60,516 nt of DNA from contig CAZRBW010000011.1 of assembly GCA_964598395.1 (NCBI GenBank), positions 1 to 60,516 on the forward strand, given 5' to 3'. The stretch is from CAXBDP01 sp964598395. GTDB taxonomy: Bacteria; Bacteroidota; Bacteroidia; Cytophagales; Cyclobacteriaceae. Of the stretch, positions 8,222 through 17,456 are shown piece by piece. Position numbers and translations under genes: made by a program. Within the stretch, counting starts at the first letter, position 1; each line of letters begins with the position of its first letter. The notes beneath the pieces are model-generated. The model was not told the DNA's origin. It worked only from the letters and a program-made list of their open reading frames with translations, and did no database searches.

Positions 8222-9901
8222 CTATTTGATATTCTTATATCGAATACGTTTTGGTGTGATATCACCCAATCGTTTTTTCTTGTTTTCCTCGTATTCGGTG
8301 TATCCACCTTCGAACCAGTACACTTGCGAGTCGCCTTCGAATGCCAAAATATGCGTAGCAATTCTATCTAGGAACCACCTATCGTGGGAGATGATTACAG
8401 CGCAACCTGCGAAGTTTTCGAGTGCTTCTTCCAAGGCCCTAAGTGTATTTACATCTAGATCGTTGGTTGGCTCATCCAGTAATAGTAGGTTCGCACCTTG
8501 CTTTAATGTTACTGCCAAATGCACTCGATTTCGCTCACCACCAGAGAGTAAACCAACTTTCTTCTCTTGGTCGGCACCAGCAAAGTTGAACTTACTGACA
8601 TAAGCACGGCTATTAATTTGCTTTCCACCCAAGTCAATCAGTTCATTGCCTTCTGAAATTGTTTCCCATACCGATTTGTTTGGGTCAAGATTATCATGCT
8701 CTTGATCTACATAACCGATTTTCACGGTTGGGCCTACATCAAAAGTTCCAGTGTCTGGTTTTAGTCTTCCCGTTATCATATTGAATAGCGTGGTCTTACC
8801 AGCGCCATTAGGCCCGATAATCCCAACAATACCGCCTTGAGGAAGTGAAAAGCTTAGATTTTCGTATAAAAGCTTGTCTCCAAATGCTTTAGAAACGCCC
8901 TCAACTTCTAGCACTTTCGTGCCCAATCTTGGTCCAGCTGGAATAAATAGTTCTAGTTTGGCTTCTCTTTCTTTACTGTCTTCGCTCACCATTTTGTCAT
9001 AGGCGCTGAGTCGAGCTTTACCTTTTGCTTGTCTAGCTTTAGGCGTCATTCTAATCCATTCTAGCTCTCGTTGCAGTGTTTTTTGTCTTTTCGATTCGGT
9101 TTTCTCCTCATCGGCAAGTCGAGTTTGCTTTTGATCAAGCCAGCTTGAGTAATTTCCTTTCCAAGGAATTCCTTCGCCACGGTCAAGTTCTAATATCCAT
9201 CCTGCTACATTATCAAGGAAGTAACGATCGTGAGTTACGGCTATTACTGTGCCTTTGTACTGCTGAAGGTGCTGCTCAAGCCAGTGAACAGATTCTGCAT
9301 CGAGGTGGTTGGTGGGCTCATCCAATAGCAATACATCGGGCTCTTGAAGTAGCAAACGGCACAAAGCCACCCGCCTTTTCTCACCACCAGAAAGGGTGGC
9401 AATTTTCGCATCGCTTGGTGGCGTTCTTAACGCATCCATTGCTCGCTCCAGTTTGGTGTCAAGTTCCCAAGCATTTAAGTGATCTAGTTTTTCTTGCACC
9501 TTAGCTTGCTCATCAATTAGCTTATCCATTTTGTCTGGATTGTCTAATATCTCCGGATCACCAAATTTCTCGTTGATTTCTTCGAATTGCTTTAAAAGTG
9601 CTACCGTTTCCGCAGCGCCTTCTTCTACTATTTCTTTAACTGTTTTTTCAGGATCGAGCAAAGGTTCTTGCTCCAGCATTCCTACGGTGTATCCTGGTGA
9701 GAAGACCACTTCGCCCAGAAATTCCTTATCGATGCCAGCAATGATCTTGAGCAAGGATGATTTACCTGAGCCATTGAGACCCAGTACGCCAATTTTGGCT
9801 CCGTAAAAAAATGATAAGTAGATGTTTTTCAGTACTTGTTTCTTGGGAGGGTAGATTTTACTTACCCCAGCCATAGAAAAGATGATTTTTTCGTTCGACA
9901 T
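8222..9901 (-). CDS. ettA: Energy-dependent translational throttle protein EttA (ABC-F)
   Basis: A 559-residue soluble protein with two ABC ATPase domains in tandem and no membrane segment, typical of ABC-F factors that bind the ribosomal E site. Domain 1 has Walker A GLNGSGKSS, signature LSGGEKRRVALCRLL and Walker B LLLDEPTNHLD. Domain 2 has GPNGAGKTT, LSGGERNR and LLLDEPTNDLD. The linker holds the ABC-F basic region around ELEWIRMTPKARQAKGKARL, which fits EttA. Length matches the EttA group (about 555). It is transcribed alone and ends at a hairpin. Confidence 0.95.
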   Translation of the reverse strand: MSNEKIIFSMAGVSKIYPPKKQVLKNIYLSFFYGAKIGVLGLNGSGKSSLLKIIAGIDKEFLGEVVFSPGYTVGMLEQEPLLDPEKTVKEIVEEGAAETVALLKQFEEINEKFGDPEILDNPDKMDKLIDEQAKVQEKLDHLNAWELDTKLERAMDALRTPPSDAKIATLSGGEKRRVALCRLLLQEPDVLLLDEPTNHLDAESVHWLEQHLQQYKGTVIAVTHDRYFLDNVAGWILELDRGEGIPWKGNYSSWLDQKQTRLADEEKTESKRQKTLQRELEWIRMTPKARQAKGKARLSAYDKMVSEDSKEREAKLELFIPAGPRLGTKVLEVEGVSKAFGDKLLYENLSFSLPQGGIVGIIGPNGAGKTTLFNMITGRLKPDTGTFDVGPTVKIGYVDQEHDNLDPNKSVWETISEGNELIDLGGKQINSRAYVSKFNFAGADQEKKVGLLSGGERNRVHLAVTLKQGANLLLLDEPTNDLDVNTLRALEEALENFAGCAVIISHDRWFLDRIATHILAFEGDSQVYWFEGGYTEYEENKKKRLGDITPKRIRYKNIK

Positions 9902-10017
9902 AATTTATTGAATCGTTTAGGGCAAAGATGCAAAAATTTAAAACGTGGTGTTTGGTAGCTGGTAATTAATTATTTTCGCGACTTGTAAGGTTTTTATTCA
10001 TTAAATATCAAATTGTT

Positions 10018-11274
10018 TTGGAGCATCCTCATGGATATGTAAAGGAAGGGAAATTATTCAGAAATTCGTTTTTGGAGTTTCCTGACAAAGAAATTGCGCT
10101 TGTTGAAGATGAAGTTGAGATTGATTTTTCTCCTTTCGAAAAGGCTTTTGCCGATCTTTCTATAAAGGTAGATGAATTAGAAACATTGATTGTGGAGGCT
10201 CAAAACAAGGGTTCTTTCCTTATCAAGCTCCAATATATGAAGAGCACAATGCCTGAGCATGATGGCTTAGGCGACTACTTAGCACTTTACACCAAGTTGC
10301 AGCAGCTAGAGGAGTATTTAGAAGGAATAATCACTTCGAATAGAGCTAGAAATCTGGAAATAAAAAGGGCATTACTTGCAGAGGCAGAAGGATTGCAGCA
10401 TTCTATTGATTGGATGGGTACATCGGAGGCCATGAAGGAATTGCGACTGAAATGGATCAAAACAGGAGGAGTGGAAGCAGAATTCACTGATGAGTTAGAG
10501 TTGAAATTTAAAAAATCGATGGATGTTTTTTTTCAGCGGAAATCTGAGTTTTTTGAAGAGAAGCGGAAAATGACTTCTTTGACAATCGATAAGTATCATG
10601 AGATAATTGAAGAAGCAAAAGCCCTAAATAAGGATAGGCCTGAGAATGGTCACGAAGAAAGTTTAAAGCTAATTGAAAAGTGGAAACAGCAACCAAGTAT
10701 TCCTGCCACAGATCGTCAAGCGTTGTGGGCTGATTTCAGTAAATTACTTTCGCCTTTTATGCGAAAAAAAGCAACTAGGTCAAATGAAAAATCAGGAGCT
10801 AAATCATTTGCTAAAGGTGATCCAAAAGAAAAGAAAGCAATAAATGATGCTTTGAAGACTTTGATAAATGAGTTGCCCACCGATGCTGAAAAGCAATTAG
10901 AAGAGCTAATTTCAAAGGCTAGAAATGGCGGGAGGGTAAGCGGTCCTGATGGGAGAGATTTACAAAAGGAATATTTACTTTTGGTGGATATCCTACGAGA
11001 AAAACTTTTTTTGAATAGACTAGTTCAATCCAAGACAAGAGGATATGCTAACCTTTCAGAGAGCGAACAGAAGAAAATTCAACTAAGCTTTATTAAAGAG
11101 TTGTTAAGTAGAGATCAGAAGGATTTTGATGTATTTAATGAAAATTTTGAGAAGGTAAATACCATTAGCAAATCTTCAGATCAAATGATGACTAGGAAGC
11201 TGGAATCATTCAAAAGAAAAATTGAAGCTAAAAAGTGGTTGCTAAATGAACTTAAAAACTCAAATCAATCTTAG
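10018..11274 (+). CDS. DUF349-domain protein
   Basis: A 418-residue, charged, largely helical soluble protein. At least one DUF349 repeat is visible (about 130-185, with the WIKTGGV and FKKSMDVFFQRK segments), and a second weaker copy follows near 215-255 (WKQQPSIPATDRQALWADFSKLL). Family members are suspected RNA- or ribosome-associated factors, but a function is not established. No in-frame ATG fits the N terminus, so TTG at 10018 is chosen; it gives HPHGYVKEGKLF as the first conserved-looking block. It is flanked by ettA (divergent) and a DUF2795 gene. Confidence 0.75.
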   Translation: MEHPHGYVKEGKLFRNSFLEFPDKEIALVEDEVEIDFSPFEKAFADLSIKVDELETLIVEAQNKGSFLIKLQYMKSTMPEHDGLGDYLALYTKLQQLEEYLEGIITSNRARNLEIKRALLAEAEGLQHSIDWMGTSEAMKELRLKWIKTGGVEAEFTDELELKFKKSMDVFFQRKSEFFEEKRKMTSLTIDKYHEIIEEAKALNKDRPENGHEESLKLIEKWKQQPSIPATDRQALWADFSKLLSPFMRKKATRSNEKSGAKSFAKGDPKEKKAINDALKTLINELPTDAEKQLEELISKARNGGRVSGPDGRDLQKEYLLLVDILREKLFLNRLVQSKTRGYANLSESEQKKIQLSFIKELLSRDQKDFDVFNENFEKVNTISKSSDQMMTRKLESFKRKIEAKKWLLNELKNSNQS

Positions 11275-11441
11275 CTGAAAATAATTGAGAGATATTTTGG
11301 AATTTTTCTGAATAATCTTTCAATATAGCCGTATGTTTCTCATAAATTCAGTTATAATTGCAAAATTTTTCTGAAAGGGCTTAAAATAAGCCAGATAAAG
11401 ATTTAAACGAATTTGAAATTTTAAATAAGGAGGTAAAAACG

Positions 11442-11663
11442 ATGTACTGGACACTTGAGCTTGCATCATATTTGGAGGATGCTCCATGGCCCGCAACCAA
11501 AGAAGAGTTAATTGATTACTCTATTCGCTCCGGCGCACCTTTGGAAGTAATTGAGAACCTTCAAGAGTTGGAGGACGACGGTCAACCCTATGAAAGCATA
11601 GAGGAAATTTGGCCTGATTATCCTACAAAGGATGACTTTTTCTTCAACGAAGACGAATATTAA
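11442..11663 (+). CDS. DUF2795 small protein
   Basis: A 73-residue acidic protein with the DUF2795 pattern: TLELASYLEDAPWPATKEEL, then RSGAPLEVIENLQELEDDGQ and an acidic tail. It is a cytoplasmic protein of unknown role in this phylum. A strong Shine-Dalgarno-like AAGGAGGT lies at 11427-11434, eight bases before the ATG. That is unusual in Bacteroidota, where most genes lack one, and suggests high translation. The gene stands alone and ends in a strong intrinsic terminator. Confidence 0.85.
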   Translation: MYWTLELASYLEDAPWPATKEELIDYSIRSGAPLEVIENLQELEDDGQPYESIEEIWPDYPTKDDFFFNEDEY

Positions 11664-11668
11664 ATAGA

Positions 11669-11699
11669 AGCCGGAGCAATCCGGCTTTTTATTTTTTTT
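11669..11699 (+). terminator. Intrinsic terminator of the DUF2795 gene
   Basis: A perfect seven-base-pair stem AGCCGGA / TCCGGCT with GCAA loop (11669-11686), then a long T run. The T tail overlaps the last codons of ispD on the opposite strand (AAA Lys codons), so the two convergent genes share these bases. Confidence 0.9.
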
Positions 11700-12369
11700 C
11701 TATCATTAGTGCTTCGGCAATAATGATGTCTTCTGTCGTGGTCACTTTTATATTTCTGTAATCCCCTTCAGAAAGCACGATAGATTGTCCTGTACTTTCT
11801 ACCACACTTGCTTCATCGGTAAATGTGTCCCTCTCCTCTTGCAAAAAAGCGGACTTAAGTATTTCCGATTTGAAAATCTGTGGAGTTTGAATTAAATAAA
11901 AATCTCTACGATCTCTCGATTTACTATTTGTTCGACTACCTTCTCTGATAGATTCTTTTAGAGGAACTGCAGCTACACCACTGCCACTTGCTTCGGCAGC
12001 TTCAAACGCTTTCAAAATGATCTCCTTGCTTACATTTGGCCTAGCTCCATCATGCACCGCTACTATTTCATCATTGCTAATCTGAGCTAATCCATTGCGC
12101 ACAGATTGAAATCTTGTGCTTCCTCCCGCTACTATTTCTAATTCCGTGGCAAATGAATATTCCTTGCAGAGTTTTTTCCAAGTATCAAAATGCTCTAATG
12201 GTAATACCAATACAATTCTAATATCAGTATAAGCTTTTGTAAAACAGTTAATGGTATGCATCAAAAGTGGTATGCCATGCAATAGCATAAATTGCTTAGG
12301 AATTTGGGATTGCATTCGGCTCCCACTTCCTCCCGCTACTATTATTACACTTTTGTTTAGCTTGGTCAT
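11689..12369 (-). CDS. ispD: 2-C-methyl-D-erythritol 4-phosphate cytidylyltransferase
   Basis: IspD transfers CMP to MEP, the third step of the non-mevalonate isoprenoid pathway. The 226-residue product has the nucleotidyltransferase signature VAGGSGSRM with PKQFMLL at the N terminus, VHDGARPNVS in the middle, and the C-terminal TDEASVVE and ITTTEDIIIAEAL-like segment (here KVTTTEDIIIAEAL). Length is typical. The two GCGGGAGG octamers encode VAGG in both VAGGSGS and VAGGSTR. The polyprenyl synthase near 58.4 kb is a downstream user of the same pathway. Confidence 0.95.
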   Translation of the reverse strand: MTKLNKSVIIVAGGSGSRMQSQIPKQFMLLHGIPLLMHTINCFTKAYTDIRIVLVLPLEHFDTWKKLCKEYSFATELEIVAGGSTRFQSVRNGLAQISNDEIVAVHDGARPNVSKEIILKAFEAAEASGSGVAAVPLKESIREGSRTNSKSRDRRDFYLIQTPQIFKSEILKSAFLQEERDTFTDEASVVESTGQSIVLSEGDYRNIKVTTTEDIIIAEALMIEKK

Positions 12370-12463
12370 TTAGGTAGATGCATAGGATTAAACCTTTGCA
12401 ATATATGTTTATAGAAAATAATCTACTCTTTTTATTAACTGAATAAAGCAAAATGGACATAAA

Positions 12464-12484
12464 AAAAGGGCCAAAAGCCCTTTT
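12464..12484 (-). terminator. queA terminator
   Basis: Inverted repeat AAAAGGGC / GCCCTTTT with a five-base loop, followed on the minus strand by a run of seven T. It starts about 20 bases beyond the queA stop and separates queA from ispD. Confidence 0.85.
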
Positions 12485-12502
12485 CCTAATCAATTGTATG
12501 TC

Positions 12503-13552
12503 TTAAAGAATAAGCATTGCATCACCATAAGTGAAGAAACGATATTTTTCTTTGATGGCTAATTTGTAAGCTTCCGTTACCAAATCGTATCCACCAAAAG
12601 CAGATGCCATAATTAATAGCGTGGTTTCTGGTAAATGGAAATTGGTAAGCAAACTATCGCAAATTTTGAAATCATATGGTGGGTAGAGGAATTTATCTGT
12701 CCAGCCAGCATTTGCTTTCAATCGTTGTCCAGCTGAAACTGAAGACTCAAGAGCGCGAAGAGTGGTTGTGCCAATTGCACAAACTTTCTTTTTCGCATCA
12801 AGTGATTCATTTACTTTCTCAACGGTAACTTGTGGAACATCGAAGTTCTCACTGTCCATTTTGTGTTTTGTAAGGTCTTCTACATCTACAGTGCGGAATG
12901 TGCCCAAACCCACATGAAGAGTAATTGGAGACATTTTCACTCCTTTGATTTCCATTCTTTTGGCAATTTGCCTAGTAAAATGGCGACCAGCAGTAGGTGC
13001 GGCTACGGCACCTGTTTTATCCGCAAATATGGTTTGATACCATTCACGGTCTTCTACTTTAGCTTCTCTTTTCAGTTGTTCTTTTGGAATTGGAGTTTCC
13101 CCCAATCTATCGATCATTTGATGAAAATCGTTCTCATCGCCATCGTATAAAAAGCGAATCGTACGACCTCTAGATGTGGTATTGTCAATTACCTCTGCAA
13201 CTAATTCGCCATCGCCAAAGTAGAGTTTATTACCTACTCTAATTTTCCTTGCAGGATCTACCAATACATCCCATAGTTTCATTTCCTTGTTGAGCTCTCT
13301 CAGCAAGAAAACTTCTATTTTCGCACCTGTTTTCTCTTTATTTCCATAAAGTCTAGCAGGAAAAACTTTGGTGTCGTTGAATACCAAGGTATCGCCTTCG
13401 TCGAAATATTCTACAATATCCTTGAAAATGCGATGCTCGATTTTACCAGTACTACGATGCAATACCATCAAGCGGGATTCATCCCTGTTTTCGGTAGGTA
13501 CTTGTGCAATAAGATTTGAGGGAAGTTCGAATCTAAATTCAGATAATTTCAT
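12503..13552 (-). CDS. queA: S-adenosylmethionine:tRNA ribosyltransferase-isomerase
   Basis: QueA moves the ribosyl group of SAM to preQ1 in tRNA, making epoxyqueuosine at the wobble base. The 349-residue protein has the family N terminus (LPSNLIAQVPTENRDESRLM), GDTLVFNDTKVFPARL, the AAPTAGRHF motif, LHVGLGTFRTV, and the C-terminal NFHLPETTLLIMASAF. Length is normal. It is a single gene on the minus strand with a terminator between it and ispD. Confidence 0.97.
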   Translation of the reverse strand: MKLSEFRFELPSNLIAQVPTENRDESRLMVLHRSTGKIEHRIFKDIVEYFDEGDTLVFNDTKVFPARLYGNKEKTGAKIEVFLLRELNKEMKLWDVLVDPARKIRVGNKLYFGDGELVAEVIDNTTSRGRTIRFLYDGDENDFHQMIDRLGETPIPKEQLKREAKVEDREWYQTIFADKTGAVAAPTAGRHFTRQIAKRMEIKGVKMSPITLHVGLGTFRTVDVEDLTKHKMDSENFDVPQVTVEKVNESLDAKKKVCAIGTTTLRALESSVSAGQRLKANAGWTDKFLYPPYDFKICDSLLTNFHLPETTLLIMASAFGGYDLVTEAYKLAIKEKYRFFTYGDAMLIL

Positions 13553-13789
13553 AGGAGCTTCTTCGACCGTTTAAAATAGCTTGCAAAATTAGGTAAAAAA
13601 AAGTCTTGGTCATAACTAATTAAGGCATTTAATACTTCGCTGCCAAAAGGGAAGATTTTCAGAGGTTGAAGGTATTAATGACCTAAAATTGAAAAATTAG
13701 CCACCGTTTATCCGTAAAAGTTTCCATTAAAGAGTTTTAAAAATCTTTCCAACAATAAGCATTGAATTAAGGCTACGCTTAGTGTTGAT

Positions 13790-15058
13790 TTGTGTCCAAT
13801 TAAATTTACTGCGGTGTTTGAATTACGTCAGATATATGAGAGTTTGAAATTTGCGGGAGGTGCTCTCCGCGCAAATGTTTTGCGTACTGTATTATCACTG
13901 CTGGGTGTTACAATTGGCATATTCGCAATTATCGGCGTGTTTACAATGGTCGATTCACTGGAAAAGAGTATCAAGGAAAGTTTTTCTTTTCTTGGAGCCA
14001 ATGTACTTACGGTAGATCGTTTTCCTTTTGTTTTCGATAGACCAGATTTTCCTTGGTGGGAATACTTTAGGAGGCCAGCACCGGATACTAAAGAGTTTAA
14101 CTATCTCCAAGCAAATCTCAAGAGTGCGTCCGCGCTAACTATTTATGCTAGTAGAAGTACACTTATGAAGCAGGCAAATAATAGTATTTCTGGTGAACTT
14201 ACGGGAGTATCCTTTGGGTATAAGGATGTTTATGATATGCCTATTGAGAGAGGGCGCTACTTTACTCAAATGGAATCTGATGGAGGAAGAAACGTTATTA
14301 TTATTGGTGTTAACATAGCTGAAACTTTGTTTCCTTTTCAAGAGCCAATTGGTAAGGAAATTAATTTGAGAGGACAAAAATATACCGTTATTGGGATGTT
14401 TAAACGTGAGGGGGAGAGTTTCCTCGGTGTGTCTTCCAAAGATGATGCAGCATTTATTCCGTTTAGAAGTTTTCAAAAAATATATACTACTCGCAGTAGA
14501 TTTGGCGTACAACCTAGCTTAGCTGTAAAGGGCAAGGATTCAGATATTGGTTTAATTGAACTTGAAAGTGAATTGGCGGGAGCTTTAAGAGTGAGTCGTG
14601 GTTTGAAACCAAAGGATAAAAATAACTTTGATTTGAATAGGCCTGAAGCAATTGCAGATGCCATTGGGTCTGTATTTGATGTAATTGGAGTCGCAGGTTG
14701 GGTTATTGGCGGCTTCTCTATTTTGGTAGGCGGTTTTGGTATTGCTAATATTATGTTTGTTTCTGTAAAAGAACGAACCTCCATGATTGGAATTCAAAAG
14801 TCTTTAGGAGCCCAAAATTACTTTATCTTATTTCAGTTCTTATTTGAGGCGATTTTCTTAAGTCTTATTGGAGGCTTTGGAGGAATATTTCTTGTTTGGC
14901 TTATCACCTTTATACCATTTGGCACATTAGAGGTAGGTCTTTCTATGCAAAATGTACTGTTAGGGCTAGGTGTTTCTGTACTTGTGGGCACTTTTTCAGG
15001 AATTGTACCAGCTGCTATGGCTGCTCGATTGGATCCTGTAATTGCGATTAGAGCGTAA
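13790..15058 (+). CDS. MacB-like ABC transporter permease (FtsX family), orphan
   Basis: About 422 residues: a first membrane segment (about 30-52, SLLGVTIGIFAIIGVFTMV), a periplasmic MacB core domain (about 60-280), and three C-terminal FtsX membrane segments with VKERTSMIGIQKSLGA between them. This is the permease of a MacB/LolCE-type mechanotransmission transporter. No ATPase or membrane-fusion gene is next to it, so its partner must be encoded elsewhere. The start is uncertain: TTG at 13790, or GTG at 13814, which would give the more usual N terminus FELRQIYESLKFA. It ends at a strong terminator. Confidence 0.88.
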   Translation: MCPIKFTAVFELRQIYESLKFAGGALRANVLRTVLSLLGVTIGIFAIIGVFTMVDSLEKSIKESFSFLGANVLTVDRFPFVFDRPDFPWWEYFRRPAPDTKEFNYLQANLKSASALTIYASRSTLMKQANNSISGELTGVSFGYKDVYDMPIERGRYFTQMESDGGRNVIIIGVNIAETLFPFQEPIGKEINLRGQKYTVIGMFKREGESFLGVSSKDDAAFIPFRSFQKIYTTRSRFGVQPSLAVKGKDSDIGLIELESELAGALRVSRGLKPKDKNNFDLNRPEAIADAIGSVFDVIGVAGWVIGGFSILVGGFGIANIMFVSVKERTSMIGIQKSLGAQNYFILFQFLFEAIFLSLIGGFGGIFLVWLITFIPFGTLEVGLSMQNVLLGLGVSVLVGTFSGIVPAAMAARLDPVIAIRA

Positions 15059-15076
15059 TAGTCTCAAAAATATATG

Positions 15077-15109
15077 AAAAAAGCCCAAATGATGAGTTTG
15101 GGCTTTTTT
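15077..15109. terminator. Bidirectional terminator between the permease gene and recA
   Basis: Perfect 13-base-pair stem AAAAAAGCCCAAA / TTTGGGCTTTTTT with a seven-base loop. It sits between the convergent permease gene and recA and has T runs in both directions, so it can serve both. Confidence 0.9.
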
Positions 15110-15132
15110 ATGGATTATAAAATGTGAGGAGT

Positions 15133-16149
15133 TTATGCCTCTTCTTTCACAATTTTTCCGGCTACTTTATCGCGAATCTTTTTTTCGATTTCGTCTGAAA
15201 GTTCAGGATTGTCCTCAAGCAAAGTCTTCACAGCTTCTCTTCCTTGCCCCAATTTGTTGTCGCCATAAGAGAACCATGAGCCCGCTTTCTTAATTACTTC
15301 AAGCTCAGATCCAAGGTCTATGATTTCACCAACTTTGGAAATTCCTTGACCGTACATAATATCAAATTCCACAACTTTGAATGGAGGAGCTACTTTGTTT
15401 TTCACTACTTTCACTTTAGTTCTGTTGCCTGTTATATTATCAGAGCTTTCTTTGATTTGGCCGATTCTACGAATATCTAATCTTACTGATGCATAGAACT
15501 TCAAAGCGTTACCACCAGTGGTTGTTTCTGGATTGCCAAACATCACACCGATTTTCTCACGCAACTGGTTGATGAATACACAAGCGCAGCCTGTTTTATT
15601 AATTGTACCTGTAAGCTTTCTCAATGCTTGAGACATTAATCTAGCTTGCAGACCCATTTTGCTATCACCCATTTCGCCTTCAAGCTCGCTCTTTGGCACA
15701 AGTGCTGCCACAGAGTCGATCACAATAATGTCGATTGCACCTGAGCGGATAAGGTGTTCAGTGATTTCTAAAGCTTGTTCGCCATTGTCCGGCTGGGATA
15801 TCAGCAGGTTTTCAGTATCGATACCAAGCTTCTCTGCATAGGCTTTATCGAATGCGTGTTCTGCATCAACGATGGCCGCAATACCTCCCGCTTTTTGCGC
15901 CTCGGCAATGCAGTGCATCGCTAAAGTTGTTTTACCTGAGGATTCAGGCCCATAAATTTCAGTTATCCTTCCACGAGGGATACCTCCAATGCCCAATGCT
16001 ATGTCCAATCCCAATGAACCTGTAGAGATGGCTGGAATATCCAATACCTTTTCATCACTTAGCTTCATTATGGTTCCCTTGCCATAGGTTTTGTCCAGCT
16101 TATCCATTGTAAGCTGTAGGGCTTTCATTTTTTCACTTTTTTCGCTCAT
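15133..16149 (-). CDS. recA: Recombinase RecA
   Basis: RecA forms the filament that drives homologous strand exchange and triggers LexA-type responses. The 338-residue product carries Walker A GPESSGKTT, the IDSVAALVPKSELEGEMGD loop L1 region, the NQLREKIGVMFGNPETTTGG loop L2 region and the C-terminal domain. The C-terminal acidic tail is short. No recX lies nearby. A GCGGGAGG octamer lies in the gene (KAGG codons); if the octamer is a recombination hotspot, RecA would be the enzyme loaded there, but that is speculation. Confidence 0.99.
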   Translation of the reverse strand: MSEKSEKMKALQLTMDKLDKTYGKGTIMKLSDEKVLDIPAISTGSLGLDIALGIGGIPRGRITEIYGPESSGKTTLAMHCIAEAQKAGGIAAIVDAEHAFDKAYAEKLGIDTENLLISQPDNGEQALEITEHLIRSGAIDIIVIDSVAALVPKSELEGEMGDSKMGLQARLMSQALRKLTGTINKTGCACVFINQLREKIGVMFGNPETTTGGNALKFYASVRLDIRRIGQIKESSDNITGNRTKVKVVKNKVAPPFKVVEFDIMYGQGISKVGEIIDLGSELEVIKKAGSWFSYGDNKLGQGREAVKTLLEDNPELSDEIEKKIRDKVAGKIVKEEA

Positions 16150-16286
16150 TTTTCCAATTATCTCATATATCTAGGGTGAAATTACAAAATGAAGGATAAA
16201 TTTCATTATCATTATTGAATACATTAAACCTTTTTGAAAACTAACTGCTTATTGTTGCTTCCCTCTTTAAATAAATAAAGCGAAAA

Positions 16287-17456
16287 ATGGTGAATAGTTC
16301 AAGGTCAGTTTTGGTTACACAGTCTGTTATGCTGTATGCCATGCTTTTCTTTTTTAGCTTATCAAGTTATGAGCTTTCAGCACAAGTAAATAACACATCT
16401 TTCTTTGAGAAAAAGCAACTTTTTGAGGAACCTGGGCTATATGCTGGTGTAAATACTTTTAGTTTTTTGCGAAACAAAGCTTTTGATAATGATATTACAA
16501 ATGGATACAGTTTGCTAGGCTATCAAATGAACCCTTACATCGCCTGGCAGCCAGGTGCTCGGTTTCGAATTGATGCTGGTATTTATTTACTCCGTGATTT
16601 TGGCGCAAACGGTTTTCGACAAATAAGTCCCACTTTTTCTTTCACTTACCAAGAGCCTGGATTTCGAATGATTATGGGCAATTTGGATGGCTCCTTAAAT
16701 CACCGCTTAATTGAGCCATTTCAAAATTTCGAACGAGTAATCGATAGAAGGCAAGAAACAGGAATTCAATTTTTGGTGGAGAATGAAAGAATTTTTTGGG
16801 ATACTTGGCTCGATTGGCGAAATAATGTACCAATCGGTATTAATCAAAAGGAATCTGTATTTGCAGGTACTTCAGCCTTTCTTTCTTTATCCAAAGATGA
16901 TGAGTACACATTTGGCGTACCAGTGCAACTTACAGCTCAGCATTTTGGCGCAAGGCTCGATACTACAGGAATTCCGGCCACTACACTATTGAACTATGCC
17001 ATTGGAGCCTCTCTTGCGTGGAATGGCGGAGATAATTCTTTCATGAAGCAAGTCAAGTTTGAGCCCTATTTGGCATTTTACAGGACATTAGGAGCAGCTA
17101 CTTTGCCATTAGAATCAGGAGAGGGTTATTATCTCAATTTTATTTTAGATAATCAAGCATTTGATTTTATGGTCTCTTATTGGTTTGGGCAAGATTTTTA
17201 TTCGCCCGAAGGAGGATATCTGTTCTCATCACTTGGCAATAAGTGGGATAACCCAATGCGAATAGAAAATAAAAGGGAATTACTCATCCTCAGGTTTTAT
17301 AAAGATATCCAAATAGAGGATGGTTTGGTCATTTCTTTTAGATTTGAACCTTATTTCGATTTGCAGAATCAATTTATGGAATATGCGGGAGGATTATATT
17401 TCAGTTACCGTCCAAGTTTTCTGCTTTCAAAAAGAGCCCAAAGCACAAGTAAATGA
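16287..17456 (+). CDS. Putative outer-membrane beta-barrel protein
   Basis: A 389-residue exported protein. The signal peptide ends near SAQ (about residue 33). The rest is rich in alternating aromatic strands (for example FRMIMGNLDGSLNHRL and LLILRFYKDIQ) and ends with aromatic-rich strands, as in outer-membrane barrels. I do not recognise the family. Its stop overlaps the start of the next gene by four bases (ATGA), so it is co-translated with a DUF2265 aminopeptidase. The pairing suggests a shared envelope role, not further defined. Confidence 0.75.
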   Translation: MVNSSRSVLVTQSVMLYAMLFFFSLSSYELSAQVNNTSFFEKKQLFEEPGLYAGVNTFSFLRNKAFDNDITNGYSLLGYQMNPYIAWQPGARFRIDAGIYLLRDFGANGFRQISPTFSFTYQEPGFRMIMGNLDGSLNHRLIEPFQNFERVIDRRQETGIQFLVENERIFWDTWLDWRNNVPIGINQKESVFAGTSAFLSLSKDDEYTFGVPVQLTAQHFGARLDTTGIPATTLLNYAIGASLAWNGGDNSFMKQVKFEPYLAFYRTLGAATLPLESGEGYYLNFILDNQAFDFMVSYWFGQDFYSPEGGYLFSSLGNKWDNPMRIENKRELLILRFYKDIQIEDGLVISFRFEPYFDLQNQFMEYAGGLYFSYRPSFLLSKRAQSTSK

